A DNA stretch of 42,004 bases from an uncultured Pelagibacteraceae bacterium (GCA_902556825.1 CACDXO010000005.1:1-42004), one strand, 5' to 3'. Shown: positions 15,582 to 25,137, numbered from the stretch's first letter. The notes: generated from the sequence alone by a model not told the origin. Numbers and translations are program-made.

Positions 15582-17923
15582 TTTTGGTTTTTTCTTATCC
15601 TATAGTTTGTATAATTAAAATAGCCAAATATTAATAATAAAATAAATGAAAATACATAAACTACATCTTTATTTGGTCGATCAAAATTTTCTGTTTTTAA
15701 CTCAGTGATAATATCATCCATCTCTAAACCACTTTTTTTAGCCTCACCTTTCCAATCAAGTGTATCAACAATAATTTTATTATCTTTTTTAACTAGGCTT
15801 AGACCGTAATTTTCTAAGTTAAATTCTTCATCAAATGTTCTTTTTTTAATTTCAAATAATTTATATCTTTCTCCATATGGGCTCGGTCTCGTAATTTTTA
15901 TATGAACATCTTTTTCAGGTTGAAAAGTAACCATGTTTGCATCATTTAAGTTAATGTAATTAAATTTTGGATAAAACTTATTTAAAACAAATTCTGGTGA
16001 CAAAAATGATATGGATATTACAAAAAAGATTATTATTTCAAACCATCTTAATTTATTTATAAACCACCCTTGTGTAGCTGCTGAAAAAACTAATATTCCT
16101 ATTAATGATGTTATAATTACTAATATTGCATGCCAAATATTTTCAATACCAATTAATAATAGTTCGTGATTAAATAAAAATACAATAGGTAAAACTCCCG
16201 TTCTTAAACTATACCATAATGCTTGAACGCCTGTTTTTAATGGATCTCCTCCAGATATTCCTGCAGCAGCATAAGACGCTAAACCAACAGGTGGTGTAAC
16301 ATCAGCCATTAAACCAAAATAAAAAACAAATAAATGAACAGCAATTAAAGGGAAAATATAACCTGATGCATTACCAACATCTACAAGCACCATGGACATT
16401 AGTGAGGCAACAACAACGTAATTTGCGGTAGTCGGTAGCCCCATTCCAAGTAACAAACATAAAATAATTGTTAAAAAGAGTAAAATAACAACATTATCTT
16501 TTGCAATAGATTCAATAACAATAATTAGATTTGTACTTAATCCAGTTGATCCAACCGCTCCAACAATTACTCCAGCTGTTGCTATTGCAACTCCAACAGC
16601 AATCATATTAATTGCTCCCTTTTGAAGTCCAACAACAGTTTCATTATACCAAATTGATAAATTTTCTTTATAATTATTATTCTTTCTTGAAATAACAATT
16701 TTGTACAAAAGATTTACAAAAACTAATGAGATAGTTGCATAATAAATTGAGTAGGAAGCTGTAAGCCTCAAATAAACTAATAAATAAATTAAAACAAATA
16801 TAGGAATTAAAAAATGAAGACCTGATAAAAAAGTTTCTTTTAATTTAGGTAATTTATCTTCTTCAATTCCTTTTAGTCCAAGTTTTAATGCTTCTAGATG
16901 TGAAATATAAAAAAGAGCTATATATGAAATTATTGCTGGTAAAAATGCATGTTTTACTATTTCAAAATAAGTAACTCCTATAAAGCTTGCCATTACAAAT
17001 GCGGCAGCACCCATAACGGGTGGCATAATTTGTCCATTAACAGATGAAGCAACTTCTATTGCACCAGCTTTTTCTTTTGAAAATCCTGTTTGCTTCATAA
17101 TTGGAATTGTAAATGTTCCAGTAGTAACTGTATTTGCAACAGAAGATCCGGAAATCATTCCAGTCATACCAGATCCAAGAATAGCAGCTTTTGCTGGTCC
17201 TCCTCGTGTTTTACCCACCATTGCAAATGCCAAATCTAAAAAATACTTACCTCCACCTGCTGTTTCTAAAAAAGCACCAAATAAAACAAATAGAAATATA
17301 AAATCTACAGAAACTCCAATTGGAATTCCAAAAATAGCTTCTTGATCAAACCATTGAAATCCTACAAGTCGTTTTAAAGATAATCCTCCATGAGATATAA
17401 TTTCAGGAGCATACTGACCATAATAAGAAAATAATAAAAAACAGACTGCAATAACTACTAAAGGTATTCCAATTACTCTTCTTGTGGCTTCTAATAAAAT
17501 TAAAATACCGGTTGAACCAATTATTAATTCAATCGGAATACTATAGTTGTTATATTTTAATATGTGTAGAACGCCACCTCTATCAATTAAATCATCATAA
17601 AAAAAATAGATATAAAGACAACATGATATTCCAATAATTCCAATCGTAATGTCAATGAAGTTAACTTTTCCTCGTTTAAAAGTTGGAAAAACTAAAAACG
17701 CTAATAAGAGAGCAAATCCTAAATGAATTGCTCTTGCTGGTAAGCCTTTGAACATTCCAAAATCAAACATGAATGGGAATGGAGATGCGTACCAAAGTTG
17801 AAAAAATGACCAAATAATTGCTATTGCAGAAACAATTTTTAGATGAAAACCAGTAAGTCTTTTTGTAGGTGAGAGATCCTCATCAATTTTTGCTTGTATA
17901 TTAGTATTGACTGGTTGATTCAT
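15572..17923 (-). CDS. TRAP transporter fused permease (DctQM-type, TAXI system) with C-terminal PDZ-like domain
   Basis: About 783 aa with roughly 17 hydrophobic segments: a small N-terminal membrane part and a large DctM-like part (GGGKYFLDLAFAMVGKTRGGPAKAAILGSG, split here as landmarks GKTRGGPAK and GMISGSSVANTVTTG). After the last transporter helices, residues about 660-765 form a soluble PDZ-like/DUF3394-type domain (YGLSLVKKDNK, KSGLEMDDII) followed by a final helix. The ATG at 17923 is preferred; an upstream TTG in the same frame falls within the terminator T-tract. Its binding protein is encoded upstream at 17995-18999. TAXI-TRAP systems import organic acids or amino acids using ion gradients; the substrate here is unknown. 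Confidence 0.9.
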   Translation of the reverse strand: MNQPVNTNIQAKIDEDLSPTKRLTGFHLKIVSAIAIIWSFFQLWYASPFPFMFDFGMFKGLPARAIHLGFALLLAFLVFPTFKRGKVNFIDITIGIIGISCCLYIYFFYDDLIDRGGVLHILKYNNYSIPIELIIGSTGILILLEATRRVIGIPLVVIAVCFLLFSYYGQYAPEIISHGGLSLKRLVGFQWFDQEAIFGIPIGVSVDFIFLFVLFGAFLETAGGGKYFLDLAFAMVGKTRGGPAKAAILGSGMTGMISGSSVANTVTTGTFTIPIMKQTGFSKEKAGAIEVASSVNGQIMPPVMGAAAFVMASFIGVTYFEIVKHAFLPAIISYIALFYISHLEALKLGLKGIEEDKLPKLKETFLSGLHFLIPIFVLIYLLVYLRLTASYSIYYATISLVFVNLLYKIVISRKNNNYKENLSIWYNETVVGLQKGAINMIAVGVAIATAGVIVGAVGSTGLSTNLIIVIESIAKDNVVILLFLTIILCLLLGMGLPTTANYVVVASLMSMVLVDVGNASGYIFPLIAVHLFVFYFGLMADVTPPVGLASYAAAGISGGDPLKTGVQALWYSLRTGVLPIVFLFNHELLLIGIENIWHAILVIITSLIGILVFSAATQGWFINKLRWFEIIIFFVISISFLSPEFVLNKFYPKFNYINLNDANMVTFQPEKDVHIKITRPSPYGERYKLFEIKKRTFDEEFNLENYGLSLVKKDNKIIVDTLDWKGEAKKSGLEMDDIITELKTENFDRPNKDVVYVFSFILLLIFGYFNYTNYRIRKNQNYL

Positions 17924-17947
17924 AATGAAATCATATACTAACAAAAA

Positions 17948-17977
17948 AAAAGGCCCAATATAAATATCGGGCCTTTT
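17948..17977 (-). terminator. Rho-independent terminator/attenuator between TAXI binding protein and permease
   Basis: Read on the minus strand, AAAAGGCCC pairs with GGGCCTTTT around a 12-nt loop and continues into a run of T. It lies just after the binding-protein stop and before the permease, so it should reduce permease transcription relative to the binding protein. Confidence 0.85.
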
Positions 17978-17994
17978 AATTTTTATTAACTAGA

Positions 17995-18999
17995 TTACAT
18001 CAATCCAGCTTCTTTATAGTATCTAATAGCGCCCTCATGTAAAGGTGCTGACAAACCATCAGCTATCATATCTTCCTTTTTTAAAGGTGCAAAAGCAGGA
18101 TGTTGTTTTCTAAAATCGTCGAAATTTTCAAAAACTGCTTTTACTACTAAATAAACAAGATCTGCTTCAACTGCATTGCTAGTAACAACAGTAGCTTTAA
18201 CACCAAAAGTAGTTACATCTTTTTTTTGTCCAGTGTAAGTACCAGCTGGTATTGTTGCTGAAGCATAATAATCTGCACCATCAATTAAACCTTGAACAGG
18301 TCCACCTGTTAGATTAATTGGTAATGCTTTAGCTCCGCAAGTAGCTGCTTGTTCCATAGCACCATTTGGAAATCCTACTGAATAACCAAACGCATCTATT
18401 TTACCATCGCAAAGTGCTTTAACTTGTTCAGATGAAGTAAGCTCAGTTACTGATTTAAAGTAACCATTGTCTACTCCCATTGCTTTCATAAGCTCTTCCA
18501 TTGTTCCTCTTTGACCAGAACCAGGGTTACCTATGTTAACAACTTTACCTTTTAAACCTTTAAAGTCTTTAACTTTTGCTTTTTTTCTAGCCCAAATTTG
18601 GAAAGGTTCGTTGTGAACTGAAAAAACAGCTCTTAATCCTTTAAACTGTTTTCCTTCCCATTTGCTTGAACCATTAACGGCATGAAATTGCCAGTCAGAC
18701 TGAGCTACACCAAATTGAAATTCACCTTCTTTGATTTGACCAATATTGTAGTTTGATCCACCAGTTGATGGAGCTGTACATCTGTATGCTTTATCTATAC
18801 CTTTTTTTCTTCCGTGTTCTTTTGCTATTGCTGATTTATGCAACATTTTACAAATAGCATTTCCTGTTTGGAAATAAACTCCAGTAGGTCCACCAGTTCC
18901 TATTGTAAAGAACTCAGCAGATTTTGCTACAGTTGAAAATGTAAACGTAGAAACAACAAGAGCTAAAACAGCAGAAAAAGTAGTTATCATTTTTTTCAT
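17995..18999 (-). CDS. TAXI-family TRAP transporter solute-binding protein
   Basis: 334 aa from the ATG at 18999 (MKKMITTFSA), chosen over one four codons earlier because GGGGGA stands just before it and the signal peptide then begins with MKKM. The signal peptide ends near AKSAEF. The mature start FFTIGTGGPTGVYF is the classic TAXI signature. The protein binds its solute in the periplasm and delivers it to the fused permease encoded downstream. Base composition is less AT-rich than neighbours, as expected for a highly expressed binding protein. The gene lies 91 bp after an aminotransferase gene on the same strand, enough room for its own promoter. Confidence 0.93.
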   Translation of the reverse strand: MKKMITTFSAVLALVVSTFTFSTVAKSAEFFTIGTGGPTGVYFQTGNAICKMLHKSAIAKEHGRKKGIDKAYRCTAPSTGGSNYNIGQIKEGEFQFGVAQSDWQFHAVNGSSKWEGKQFKGLRAVFSVHNEPFQIWARKKAKVKDFKGLKGKVVNIGNPGSGQRGTMEELMKAMGVDNGYFKSVTELTSSEQVKALCDGKIDAFGYSVGFPNGAMEQAATCGAKALPINLTGGPVQGLIDGADYYASATIPAGTYTGQKKDVTTFGVKATVVTSNAVEADLVYLVVKAVFENFDDFRKQHPAFAPLKKEDMIADGLSAPLHEGAIRYYKEAGLM

Positions 19000-19090
19000 G
19001 TTTTCCCCCATGTATTATTTAATATAAAAATGTATCTGCTTAAGTGAATGATGTCTAGTTTAGAATTATTATAATATCTTAGGTTGTATT

Positions 19091-20314
19091 TTAGTTATTT
19101 GACCAATCTTTAAGTCTATTTATGCCCTCAATTATTTTTGGGGCATGTTTTTTAATTTTCTCATAATTAATTTCCTCATTATGAACAGTATTATTCATAA
19201 AATTTTCTCCATCAAAATCAGTGTAACTTAACCTAGCTAACATTTTTTTTTCAGAAAAACCGAAGTCTGAACCTGGTAATAATGCTACACCTGTTTCTTT
19301 TAAAATATTATCGCACAATTCAGTAGATGTTGAAAATTTTTTATTAATAAATTCGGGTAATAAATAAAATCCACCTTGCGGTTTATTAATCAATACATTG
19401 TTTGATTTTAAATTTTCATAAACATAATTACCAACAGATTTTAAAATATTTTTTGAATGATTAATATAATTTGCATGATCATTTTTATGTGCCGCAATTG
19501 CTGCATATTGAATTGGTGAACTTACTGATGAAAATGTTTCGCTAGCTAAAACCTTAAGCTGATTTGTAATTTCTGTTAGATTTTCTGGTAATATAAAGTA
19601 TCCTAATCTCCAGCCTCCTGCTCCACACCATTTACTTAAACCTGTGCTTATAATTGTATTTTCTGGAGAATAATTTGATATAGATTGATAATTATCTTCA
19701 AAAGTTAACTCGGAATAAATTTCATCAGACAAAAAATATAAATTATATTTTTTTGTTAATTGTGAAATTTCACTTAAATTTGTGCATACTTGTCCAGACG
19801 GATTGTTTGGAGAATTAAGGAATATTAAATATTTTTTTTGTTTATCTTTTTTAATTACATCTTCTATTTCTTTAGCTGTTGGAAACCAATTATTTTCACT
19901 TTTTGTTTGAATCCATTTAATTTTATTTCTTCCAATTATTGCTTGAGGTGCATAAGAAACCCAGCTTGGAGCTGGAAGAATTATTTCTCCATCAAATAAA
20001 ATTTGTAATAAAAACATCAATTCTTTTGATCCTGGACCAACAATTATATTAGAGCTTGAATATTTATGATCTTTTTTTTTAGAAATATAGTGTGCAATAG
20101 AAACTCTTAAATCTTCAAGACCTTGCATTGGGAGATATTTATTTTGATGAGCATTACCTTTAAGTTCATTAACAATATCTTGAGGCACTTTGAATGGTGA
20201 TTGGCCAAATCCAAATTTAAATATTTTTTTGCCTTCTCTTTCTAATTTATTTGATTTTTCATTAATAAGAAGTGTAGACGAAGGTTTTAAATTTTTAATA
20301 ATATCTTTGATCAT
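19091..20314 (-). CDS. Class I/II PLP-dependent aminotransferase
   Basis: 407 aa, fold-type I aspartate aminotransferase family. The PLP-binding residues are visible: Asn171 in NSPNNPSG, Asp197 in FLSDEIY, the Schiff-base Lys228 in STGLSKWCGAGG and Arg236 in WRLGYF; a C-terminal substrate-carboxylate Arg is in MLARLSY. It exchanges an amino group between an amino acid and a 2-oxo acid in the cytoplasm. Upstream of the TAXI-TRAP genes on the same strand, it might act on the imported solute, though the 91-bp gap leaves this open. Divergent from the ABM gene. Confidence 0.92.
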   Translation of the reverse strand: MIKDIIKNLKPSSTLLINEKSNKLEREGKKIFKFGFGQSPFKVPQDIVNELKGNAHQNKYLPMQGLEDLRVSIAHYISKKKDHKYSSSNIIVGPGSKELMFLLQILFDGEIILPAPSWVSYAPQAIIGRNKIKWIQTKSENNWFPTAKEIEDVIKKDKQKKYLIFLNSPNNPSGQVCTNLSEISQLTKKYNLYFLSDEIYSELTFEDNYQSISNYSPENTIISTGLSKWCGAGGWRLGYFILPENLTEITNQLKVLASETFSSVSSPIQYAAIAAHKNDHANYINHSKNILKSVGNYVYENLKSNNVLINKPQGGFYLLPEFINKKFSTSTELCDNILKETGVALLPGSDFGFSEKKMLARLSYTDFDGENFMNNTVHNEEINYEKIKKHAPKIIEGINRLKDWSNN

Positions 20315-20396
20315 TTTTTATATAATTATGATACTAAATAGGAATATAAGAGTACATTTAAAATAAATTATTCTTAAGAATTAAAGGAAATTAGTA

Positions 20397-20705
20397 ATGT
20401 CTAAAATAATAGTTCTGGCAAGTTTTCATCCAAAAAAAGATAAAGTTAAAGAAGTCAAGGAAATTATATTGTCTATGATAAAACCTACAAGGTCAGAAGA
20501 AGGTAATGAACTTTATAATTTTTATGAAGAAAAAAATAAAGATGATAAAATTATATCTTTCCACCTATTTGAAATTTATAAAAATTCAGCCGCTTTAGAT
20601 TTGCACAGAGAAACAGCACATTATAAAGATTATAGATCTAAAATAGAAGATTTGCTGGAAAAGCCTAGAGAGGTTAAAATTTTAAATTCGATAAATTCAA
20701 TATAG
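20397..20705 (+). CDS. ABM-domain (YgiN-like) monooxygenase
   Basis: 102 aa, one antibiotic-biosynthesis-monooxygenase domain: a beta-alpha-beta ferredoxin-like layout with RSEEGNELYNFYEEK, FHLFEIYKN and LDLHRETAHYKDY, typical of quinol monooxygenases that act without metal or cofactor. AAAGGAA lies about 8 nt before the ATG. It is a single gene, divergent from the aminotransferase and convergent with the hydroxyacid dehydrogenase (3 bp apart). The role could be oxidation of a quinol-like or other small substrate; the family also includes proteins of unknown function. Confidence 0.82.
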   Translation: MSKIIVLASFHPKKDKVKEVKEIILSMIKPTRSEEGNELYNFYEEKNKDDKIISFHLFEIYKNSAALDLHRETAHYKDYRSKIEDLLEKPREVKILNSINSI

Positions 20706-20708
20706 TTT

Positions 20709-21734
20709 TTAATAACCAAGTTTTTTATCAACTTGGTTTGTTAATTCTTTATTCTCAATAAAAAGTTTTAAATTACTAAAGAATATACCAAGAGTTAATT
20801 CGACATAATTGCCGTCATCGTCTGAGGATACATGTGGTGTAATAACTAAATTAGGAGTATCCCAAAGTTTTGAGCTTTTATCTAATGGTTCATGAGAAAA
20901 TACATCAAGTATTGCTCCTGCTATTTCATTTTTTTTAAGTTTTTCACTTAATGCATCATAATCAATTGCTGATTGTCTTCCTATATTTACAATTCCACAT
21001 GTAGTTTTTAGCATATCGAGTCTTTTTTTATTAATCAGATTTTTAGTTTCAGGCGTTTCGGGAAGTGCTAAATATAAAAAATCAGCTTCAGGCAAAACAC
21101 TATCAATTTTATCTATTGTGATAGTTTTTGAACAACCTTCAGCTTTATTTCCTCTTTTATTAACTCCGATAATGTTTGCACCTAATTTTGATACATGTTT
21201 TGCCATCGATCCTCCAAGTGATCCTGTTCCAACCACAACCACTGTTTTTCCATGAACTGGATTGCTAAATAATGAAACAAATTCTTTATTTTTCTGGTGA
21301 GTAATTAATCTTGTCATATGATTTTGCAACATTAAAATACTCATTAAACCAAACTCACCTGCTTTTTTAGCATGAGCTCCACTGCTATTAGTTAAAACTA
21401 AATCATCGTTCATCCAGTCTAAAGGAAGCAAATGCTCTACTCCCGCTGAAATAACATGTATCCATTTAAGATTTGGAGCTTGTTCTTTAAGGTTTTTTGT
21501 TGGAAAGTTCCAAGCTAGTAAAATATCAGAATTTGAAATTGATTTTTTAAAATTTTCTTCATCCCAGTCAAAAAAAACTTCTATTTTTTCTTTAATTTCT
21601 GGAAATTTATTAAGAAAATTGTCAAAACGCTCTTTGGTTATTGTAAAATTTTTTTCTCCTTCAGCATCGGTAGGAAAAGAACCTGGTGCCCAATGATTGT
21701 TTTTAACATGAATTTTAATTTTTTTATTTGTCAA
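20709..21734 (-). CDS. D-2-hydroxyacid dehydrogenase (NAD-dependent family)
   Basis: 341 aa. Rossmann motif GTGSLG (169-174), catalytic Arg253 (NIGRQS), Glu282 (SHEPLD) and His301 (TPHVSS), with Asp277 in ILDVFS, are the standard set of this family. Enzymes of this type reduce 2-oxo acids to D-2-hydroxy acids with NAD(P)H or do the reverse. Its start overlaps the stop of the Rieske gene by 4 bp, so the two are co-translated, and a shared pathway is likely: the Rieske enzyme oxidises the substrate and this dehydrogenase handles a later keto or hydroxy acid. Cofactor preference is not clear, as the end of the second strand reads VNKRG, which may favour NADP. Confidence 0.92.
   Translation of the reverse strand: MTNKKIKIHVKNNHWAPGSFPTDAEGEKNFTITKERFDNFLNKFPEIKEKIEVFFDWDEENFKKSISNSDILLAWNFPTKNLKEQAPNLKWIHVISAGVEHLLPLDWMNDDLVLTNSSGAHAKKAGEFGLMSILMLQNHMTRLITHQKNKEFVSLFSNPVHGKTVVVVGTGSLGGSMAKHVSKLGANIIGVNKRGNKAEGCSKTITIDKIDSVLPEADFLYLALPETPETKNLINKKRLDMLKTTCGIVNIGRQSAIDYDALSEKLKKNEIAGAILDVFSHEPLDKSSKLWDTPNLVITPHVSSDDDGNYVELTLGIFFSNLKLFIENKELTNQVDKKLGY
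20714..20738 (+). terminator. Probable terminator of the ABM gene, inside the 3' end of the opposite gene
   Basis: AACCAAGTT pairs with AACTTGGTT around a 7-nt loop, just after the ABM stop, followed by a T-rich but interrupted tail. The hairpin lies within the last codons of the convergent dehydrogenase gene, so it doubles as coding sequence. Confidence 0.5.
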
Positions 21735-23074
21735 AATGCTCCATTCTTTTCCATATTAGATAGCTCTTTTATTATAAAAGAGTCACGGTCTTTATTTGGC
21801 ATTTTTTCTGAGTCAAATTGCAATTTCAATACTGCAGCACCAACTGATTTTATAAATTTTCGATCATCTACATTTCTTTTTGGAACTCTTAAAACTGTAT
21901 CTTGACCATATGTTTTGACTACATCTCCATTATTTTTAAACTGTTTGGGCTCTGTTCCTTCTTGCAATGCTTTTATTGATTTTCTGATATGTCTTCTGTA
22001 GGACATTATTCCATGATCGGTTGGCATTAAATGCTCACCTTTATGTTGACTTATAAATCCCATTCCTTCAACCGCTTCAGCATCTCCTGGACTCTTTTGT
22101 TTTTCTTCCAATGTTCGATCTATAATTTCACCTGCTTCAATTCTTTCACAACCTTCTTTATTGTTATATTCAATTGGGTCTGCTCTATCTCCAAAATTAC
22201 CCCAAGCTATAGCTACACAATGCTCGTCGTCTACAGGTACTACCCATCTGGTAAAAGAACTTCTGCCAAAATATCGAGTTTTGGTGCCGTCTGCAGCAAA
22301 AGCTGATCCGGCCTGTGTGAAGTTAGGAAGTATTAACTCATTTACTCTAACCCAAATATTATCATCAACTCTCCTTGTATTTGCTCCAAGATATTGCATT
22401 CCTCTTTTAAAAAATTCTATTTCTCCAAGTTCTGCAAAACCTTCAGAAAATTGTATTCCCGAACTTTGTCCATGTAAAAACGATGTATGAACTGGATCCA
22501 TAATTGCATCAAGAACTTGTATCCAATTACAATTATAATTAATTTTATATGGTCTTCTTACAATATCTGAAATGTCGTAGGCATCATAATGAGGAAATGA
22601 AGGAATTTTTTCTGGGGGACCCATATAAGTGAACACAATTCCGTTAAATTCTTTTATTGGATAAGCTCCTAATTTAAATTTTTTTCTTACTTGTTCTGCC
22701 TGTTTTGAATCTGGATCTTCACCAGGAGTTTCTAAAATCTCTCCATCTGGAGAAAATAACCATCCATGATAACAACATCTAATACCGTTTGTTTCACATT
22801 TTCCATAAACTAATGATGCTCTTCTGTGAGGGCAGTTTTTATGGACTAATCCTATTTTATTTTTTGTGGTTTTAAAAATAACCAAATCTTCTCCAAGAAT
22901 TTTTATTTGCAAAGGAGTTGTGCTTACTTCAGAAGTTAAGGCAACAGGATGCCAGTATCTTCTAAGATACTCTCCACCAGGAGTCCCGAAATTTGTGTGA
23001 GAAATTTCTTTATCATAACCAACTGGTTTTGCTTGATTATAGCCTTTATAGATATTGCTGTTCGAATTAACCAA
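21731..23074 (-). CDS. Rieske non-heme iron oxygenase, alpha subunit (phthalate dioxygenase-like)
   Basis: 447 aa. The Rieske 2Fe-2S cluster ligands are C81-x-H83 (NCPHRRA) and C100-x-x-H103 (RCCYHGW). The mononuclear iron site is in DAIMDPVHTSFLHG, giving the D-x2-H-x4-H pattern. Length and the GTPGGEYLRRYWHPVA start match the phthalate/phenoxybenzoate type, whose partner is a separate reductase; no reductase gene is visible in the window, so one elsewhere must serve. It starts 96 bp from the divergent second Rieske gene. Substrate is unknown: aromatic ring or N/O-demethylation reactions are all possible. Confidence 0.9.
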   Translation of the reverse strand: MVNSNSNIYKGYNQAKPVGYDKEISHTNFGTPGGEYLRRYWHPVALTSEVSTTPLQIKILGEDLVIFKTTKNKIGLVHKNCPHRRASLVYGKCETNGIRCCYHGWLFSPDGEILETPGEDPDSKQAEQVRKKFKLGAYPIKEFNGIVFTYMGPPEKIPSFPHYDAYDISDIVRRPYKINYNCNWIQVLDAIMDPVHTSFLHGQSSGIQFSEGFAELGEIEFFKRGMQYLGANTRRVDDNIWVRVNELILPNFTQAGSAFAADGTKTRYFGRSSFTRWVVPVDDEHCVAIAWGNFGDRADPIEYNNKEGCERIEAGEIIDRTLEEKQKSPGDAEAVEGMGFISQHKGEHLMPTDHGIMSYRRHIRKSIKALQEGTEPKQFKNNGDVVKTYGQDTVLRVPKRNVDDRKFIKSVGAAVLKLQFDSEKMPNKDRDSFIIKELSNMEKNGAF

Positions 23075-23170
23075 TTGACCTCCTTAAAATACAATAATTA
23101 ACTATGATATATTTTATTGTAATATTAGCAAATCGCAAATAGATTTCATTTATTAAGAAGGAACCTATAA

Positions 23171-24307
23171 ATGTCTGAAAATAAAACTTCAGTTAAAATT
23201 AAAAGCCCTAAAAATACAAATACAATTTTTGGGCTTCCAGCAAAATCATATACCGATAACGAATTTTGGGATAAAGAATGTGAAACTGCATTAGCTGATG
23301 GTTGGCTATTTATAGCTTTTGCTCACGAATTTAAAAAAGTAGGAGATGTTGTTCCAGTTTATATTGCTGGAAAACCCATCCTACTAATTAAAAATGAAGA
23401 AAATAAAATTACGGCCTTTCATAATGTTTGTAGTCACCGATGTTTAAAATTAGTAGATGAAAAAAAAAATATTGGTAAGTTAATTCGATGTCCTTATCAT
23501 TCTTGGACATATGATCTTCAAGGAAATTTGAAAGCTGCTCCACACATTGGAGGAACAAATGTACATAAACCCAAAGGATTTAATTTTAAAAATCATGGTC
23601 TAAAGCCAATAAGAATTCATATTTGGCATGATTGGATATTTGTAAATATTAATGGAAAAGCAAAAAAATTTAATGAATACGCAAAGCCTTTAATTTCGAA
23701 ATTTAAAGATTTAGACTTAACTAAAATAAAGTATGCAGCAACTTTAGATTTTGGAAAAATTAATACAAATTGGAAGTTTCTTATTGAAAATTTTATTGAA
23801 CCATATCACGTTCAATTTGTTCACAAAACAACAACTAATCAACCACTGAAAGATCATTATACAATTGTTGATGGGATTTGTTATGGAAGTGGAGTTAACG
23901 TTGATAAAGAAGATAATACAAATAGTAATGCTTTATCTGTGTCTTCTAAGTATCTTTCTTTGTTTCCAAACTTTATAATTGGAACTTATTATCCTAATCA
24001 AATAGGTGTATATTTAAATATTCCTATTGGACCAAGTATTACAAGCCAAAAAAGAATAATATACTCCACTGAGGGAAAATCTATGTCTAAAGAAGAGATT
24101 GATATTACAAAGAAGATATGGTGGAGTGTACATAAAGAAGATCATGAAATGTGCGAAAGATTACAAGAAGGAAGATCATCACCAGCTTCGAATGATGGTG
24201 GGCTACTATCTCCACATTGGGAAAAAGGAGTTCAAAAATTTCAAAAATTAATAATTCAAGCAACTATGAAATCAAAAAAAATAATGAAAGGTAAAAAAAA
24301 TGTCTAA
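23171..24307 (+). CDS. Rieske non-heme iron oxygenase, alpha subunit (betaine/carnitine-monooxygenase-like)
   Basis: 378 aa. Rieske ligands are C87-x-H89 (VCSHRC) and C107-x-x-H110 (RCPYHSWTY). The mononuclear iron ligands are His residues in NFIEPYHVQFVHK, preceded by a conserved acidic residue. Overall pattern and length are close to the glycine betaine, stachydrine and carnitine oxygenase branch, which act on quaternary or alkylated amines; the exact substrate is inferred, not shown. AAGAAGGAA precedes the ATG. First gene of the long plus-strand catabolic block; the stop overlaps the glyoxalase start by 8 bp. As with the other Rieske gene, no reductase is nearby. Confidence 0.9.
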   Translation: MSENKTSVKIKSPKNTNTIFGLPAKSYTDNEFWDKECETALADGWLFIAFAHEFKKVGDVVPVYIAGKPILLIKNEENKITAFHNVCSHRCLKLVDEKKNIGKLIRCPYHSWTYDLQGNLKAAPHIGGTNVHKPKGFNFKNHGLKPIRIHIWHDWIFVNINGKAKKFNEYAKPLISKFKDLDLTKIKYAATLDFGKINTNWKFLIENFIEPYHVQFVHKTTTNQPLKDHYTIVDGICYGSGVNVDKEDNTNSNALSVSSKYLSLFPNFIIGTYYPNQIGVYLNIPIGPSITSQKRIIYSTEGKSMSKEEIDITKKIWWSVHKEDHEMCERLQEGRSSPASNDGGLLSPHWEKGVQKFQKLIIQATMKSKKIMKGKKNV

Positions 24308-24716
24308 AAATGTAAATGAAGGATATAGGTTGGCTCATACAATGATAAGAGTAAAAGATTTAGAAACTTCTTTTAACTTTTATTGTAAAACTTTGGGAAT
24401 GAAAGTTTTAAGAAAAACTGATTATCCTGATGGAAAATTTACTAATGCATTCATTGGTTATGGACTTGAAAATGAATCCCCGTGTCTTGAATTAACTCAT
24501 AATTGGGATCAAAAAGAAGATTACGACAAAGGAAATGGATGGGGTCATATTTGCATAGAAACTCCTGATGTATATAAAGCTTGTGAAGATCTTACAAAGC
24601 TTGGGGTTAACATTACTCGTAAGCCAGGTCCAATGAAACATGGAACAAGAGTAATTGCTTTTTGCGAAGATCCAGATGGTTACAAAGTTGAATTAAACGA
24701 ACCAATTAAAATATAA
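24300..24716 (+). CDS. gloA: Glyoxalase I (lactoylglutathione lyase)
   Basis: 138 aa, near the 135 aa of E. coli GlxI, which it follows over most of its length (HTMIRVKDLETSFNFYCKTL, GHICIE, EDPDGYKVELNE). The four metal ligands His13, Glu64, His83 and Glu131 are present, typical of the Ni/Co-type enzyme. It turns the glutathione hemithioacetal of methylglyoxal into S-lactoylglutathione. In the middle of a catabolic operon it may detoxify a reactive aldehyde produced by the pathway, or work on a pathway-specific 2-oxoaldehyde. Confidence 0.9.
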   Translation: MSKNVNEGYRLAHTMIRVKDLETSFNFYCKTLGMKVLRKTDYPDGKFTNAFIGYGLENESPCLELTHNWDQKEDYDKGNGWGHICIETPDVYKACEDLTKLGVNITRKPGPMKHGTRVIAFCEDPDGYKVELNEPIKI

Positions 24717-24733
24717 AATCGAAAGGAATATTA

Positions 24734-25129
24734 ATGTCTAAAGAACCACAACTCTATAAATTTAAAGATATTGAAAATAGACTTCATACATTAGAACCAG
24801 GAAAGTCTTACATAAAACCATTTGTTACAAGTAAAGTAAGTAACACGATGTGTGGAGGATTAAACTTTTTAAACAAAGTTTCTGTACCTTGGGATTTAAC
24901 TTGTGATGAAATTATTTACTGCATGGAGGGAACGTTTAGACTAACTTGTGATGGTAAATCTTATGTTTGTAACCCTGGAGATGTACTTTATATTCCAAAG
25001 GATAATCATATAGCCTATGAATGTGATGAAAAATGTGTAATATTTTATGCGGCTTATCCTCATGATTGGAAACAAAAAGCTGGAATAACATTTGTTCCTG
25101 GAATTGATCCAGAAGATATGCCAAAATAA
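24734..25129 (+). CDS. Cupin-domain protein (EutQ-like)
   Basis: 131 aa, single cupin barrel. The first cupin motif region is around DEIIYCMEGTFRLTCDG (55-71) and the second around NPGDVLYIPKDNHIAYEC. The usual first-motif His pair is not evident, so metal binding may use other residues or be absent. EutQ-like cupins occur in amine-utilisation operons. AAAGGAA lies about 7 nt before the ATG. It sits between glyoxalase and the glutamine-synthetase-like gene, supporting a role in amine metabolism. Confidence 0.78.
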   Translation: MSKEPQLYKFKDIENRLHTLEPGKSYIKPFVTSKVSNTMCGGLNFLNKVSVPWDLTCDEIIYCMEGTFRLTCDGKSYVCNPGDVLYIPKDNHIAYECDEKCVIFYAAYPHDWKQKAGITFVPGIDPEDMPK

Positions 25130-25137
25130 TTTTACTT

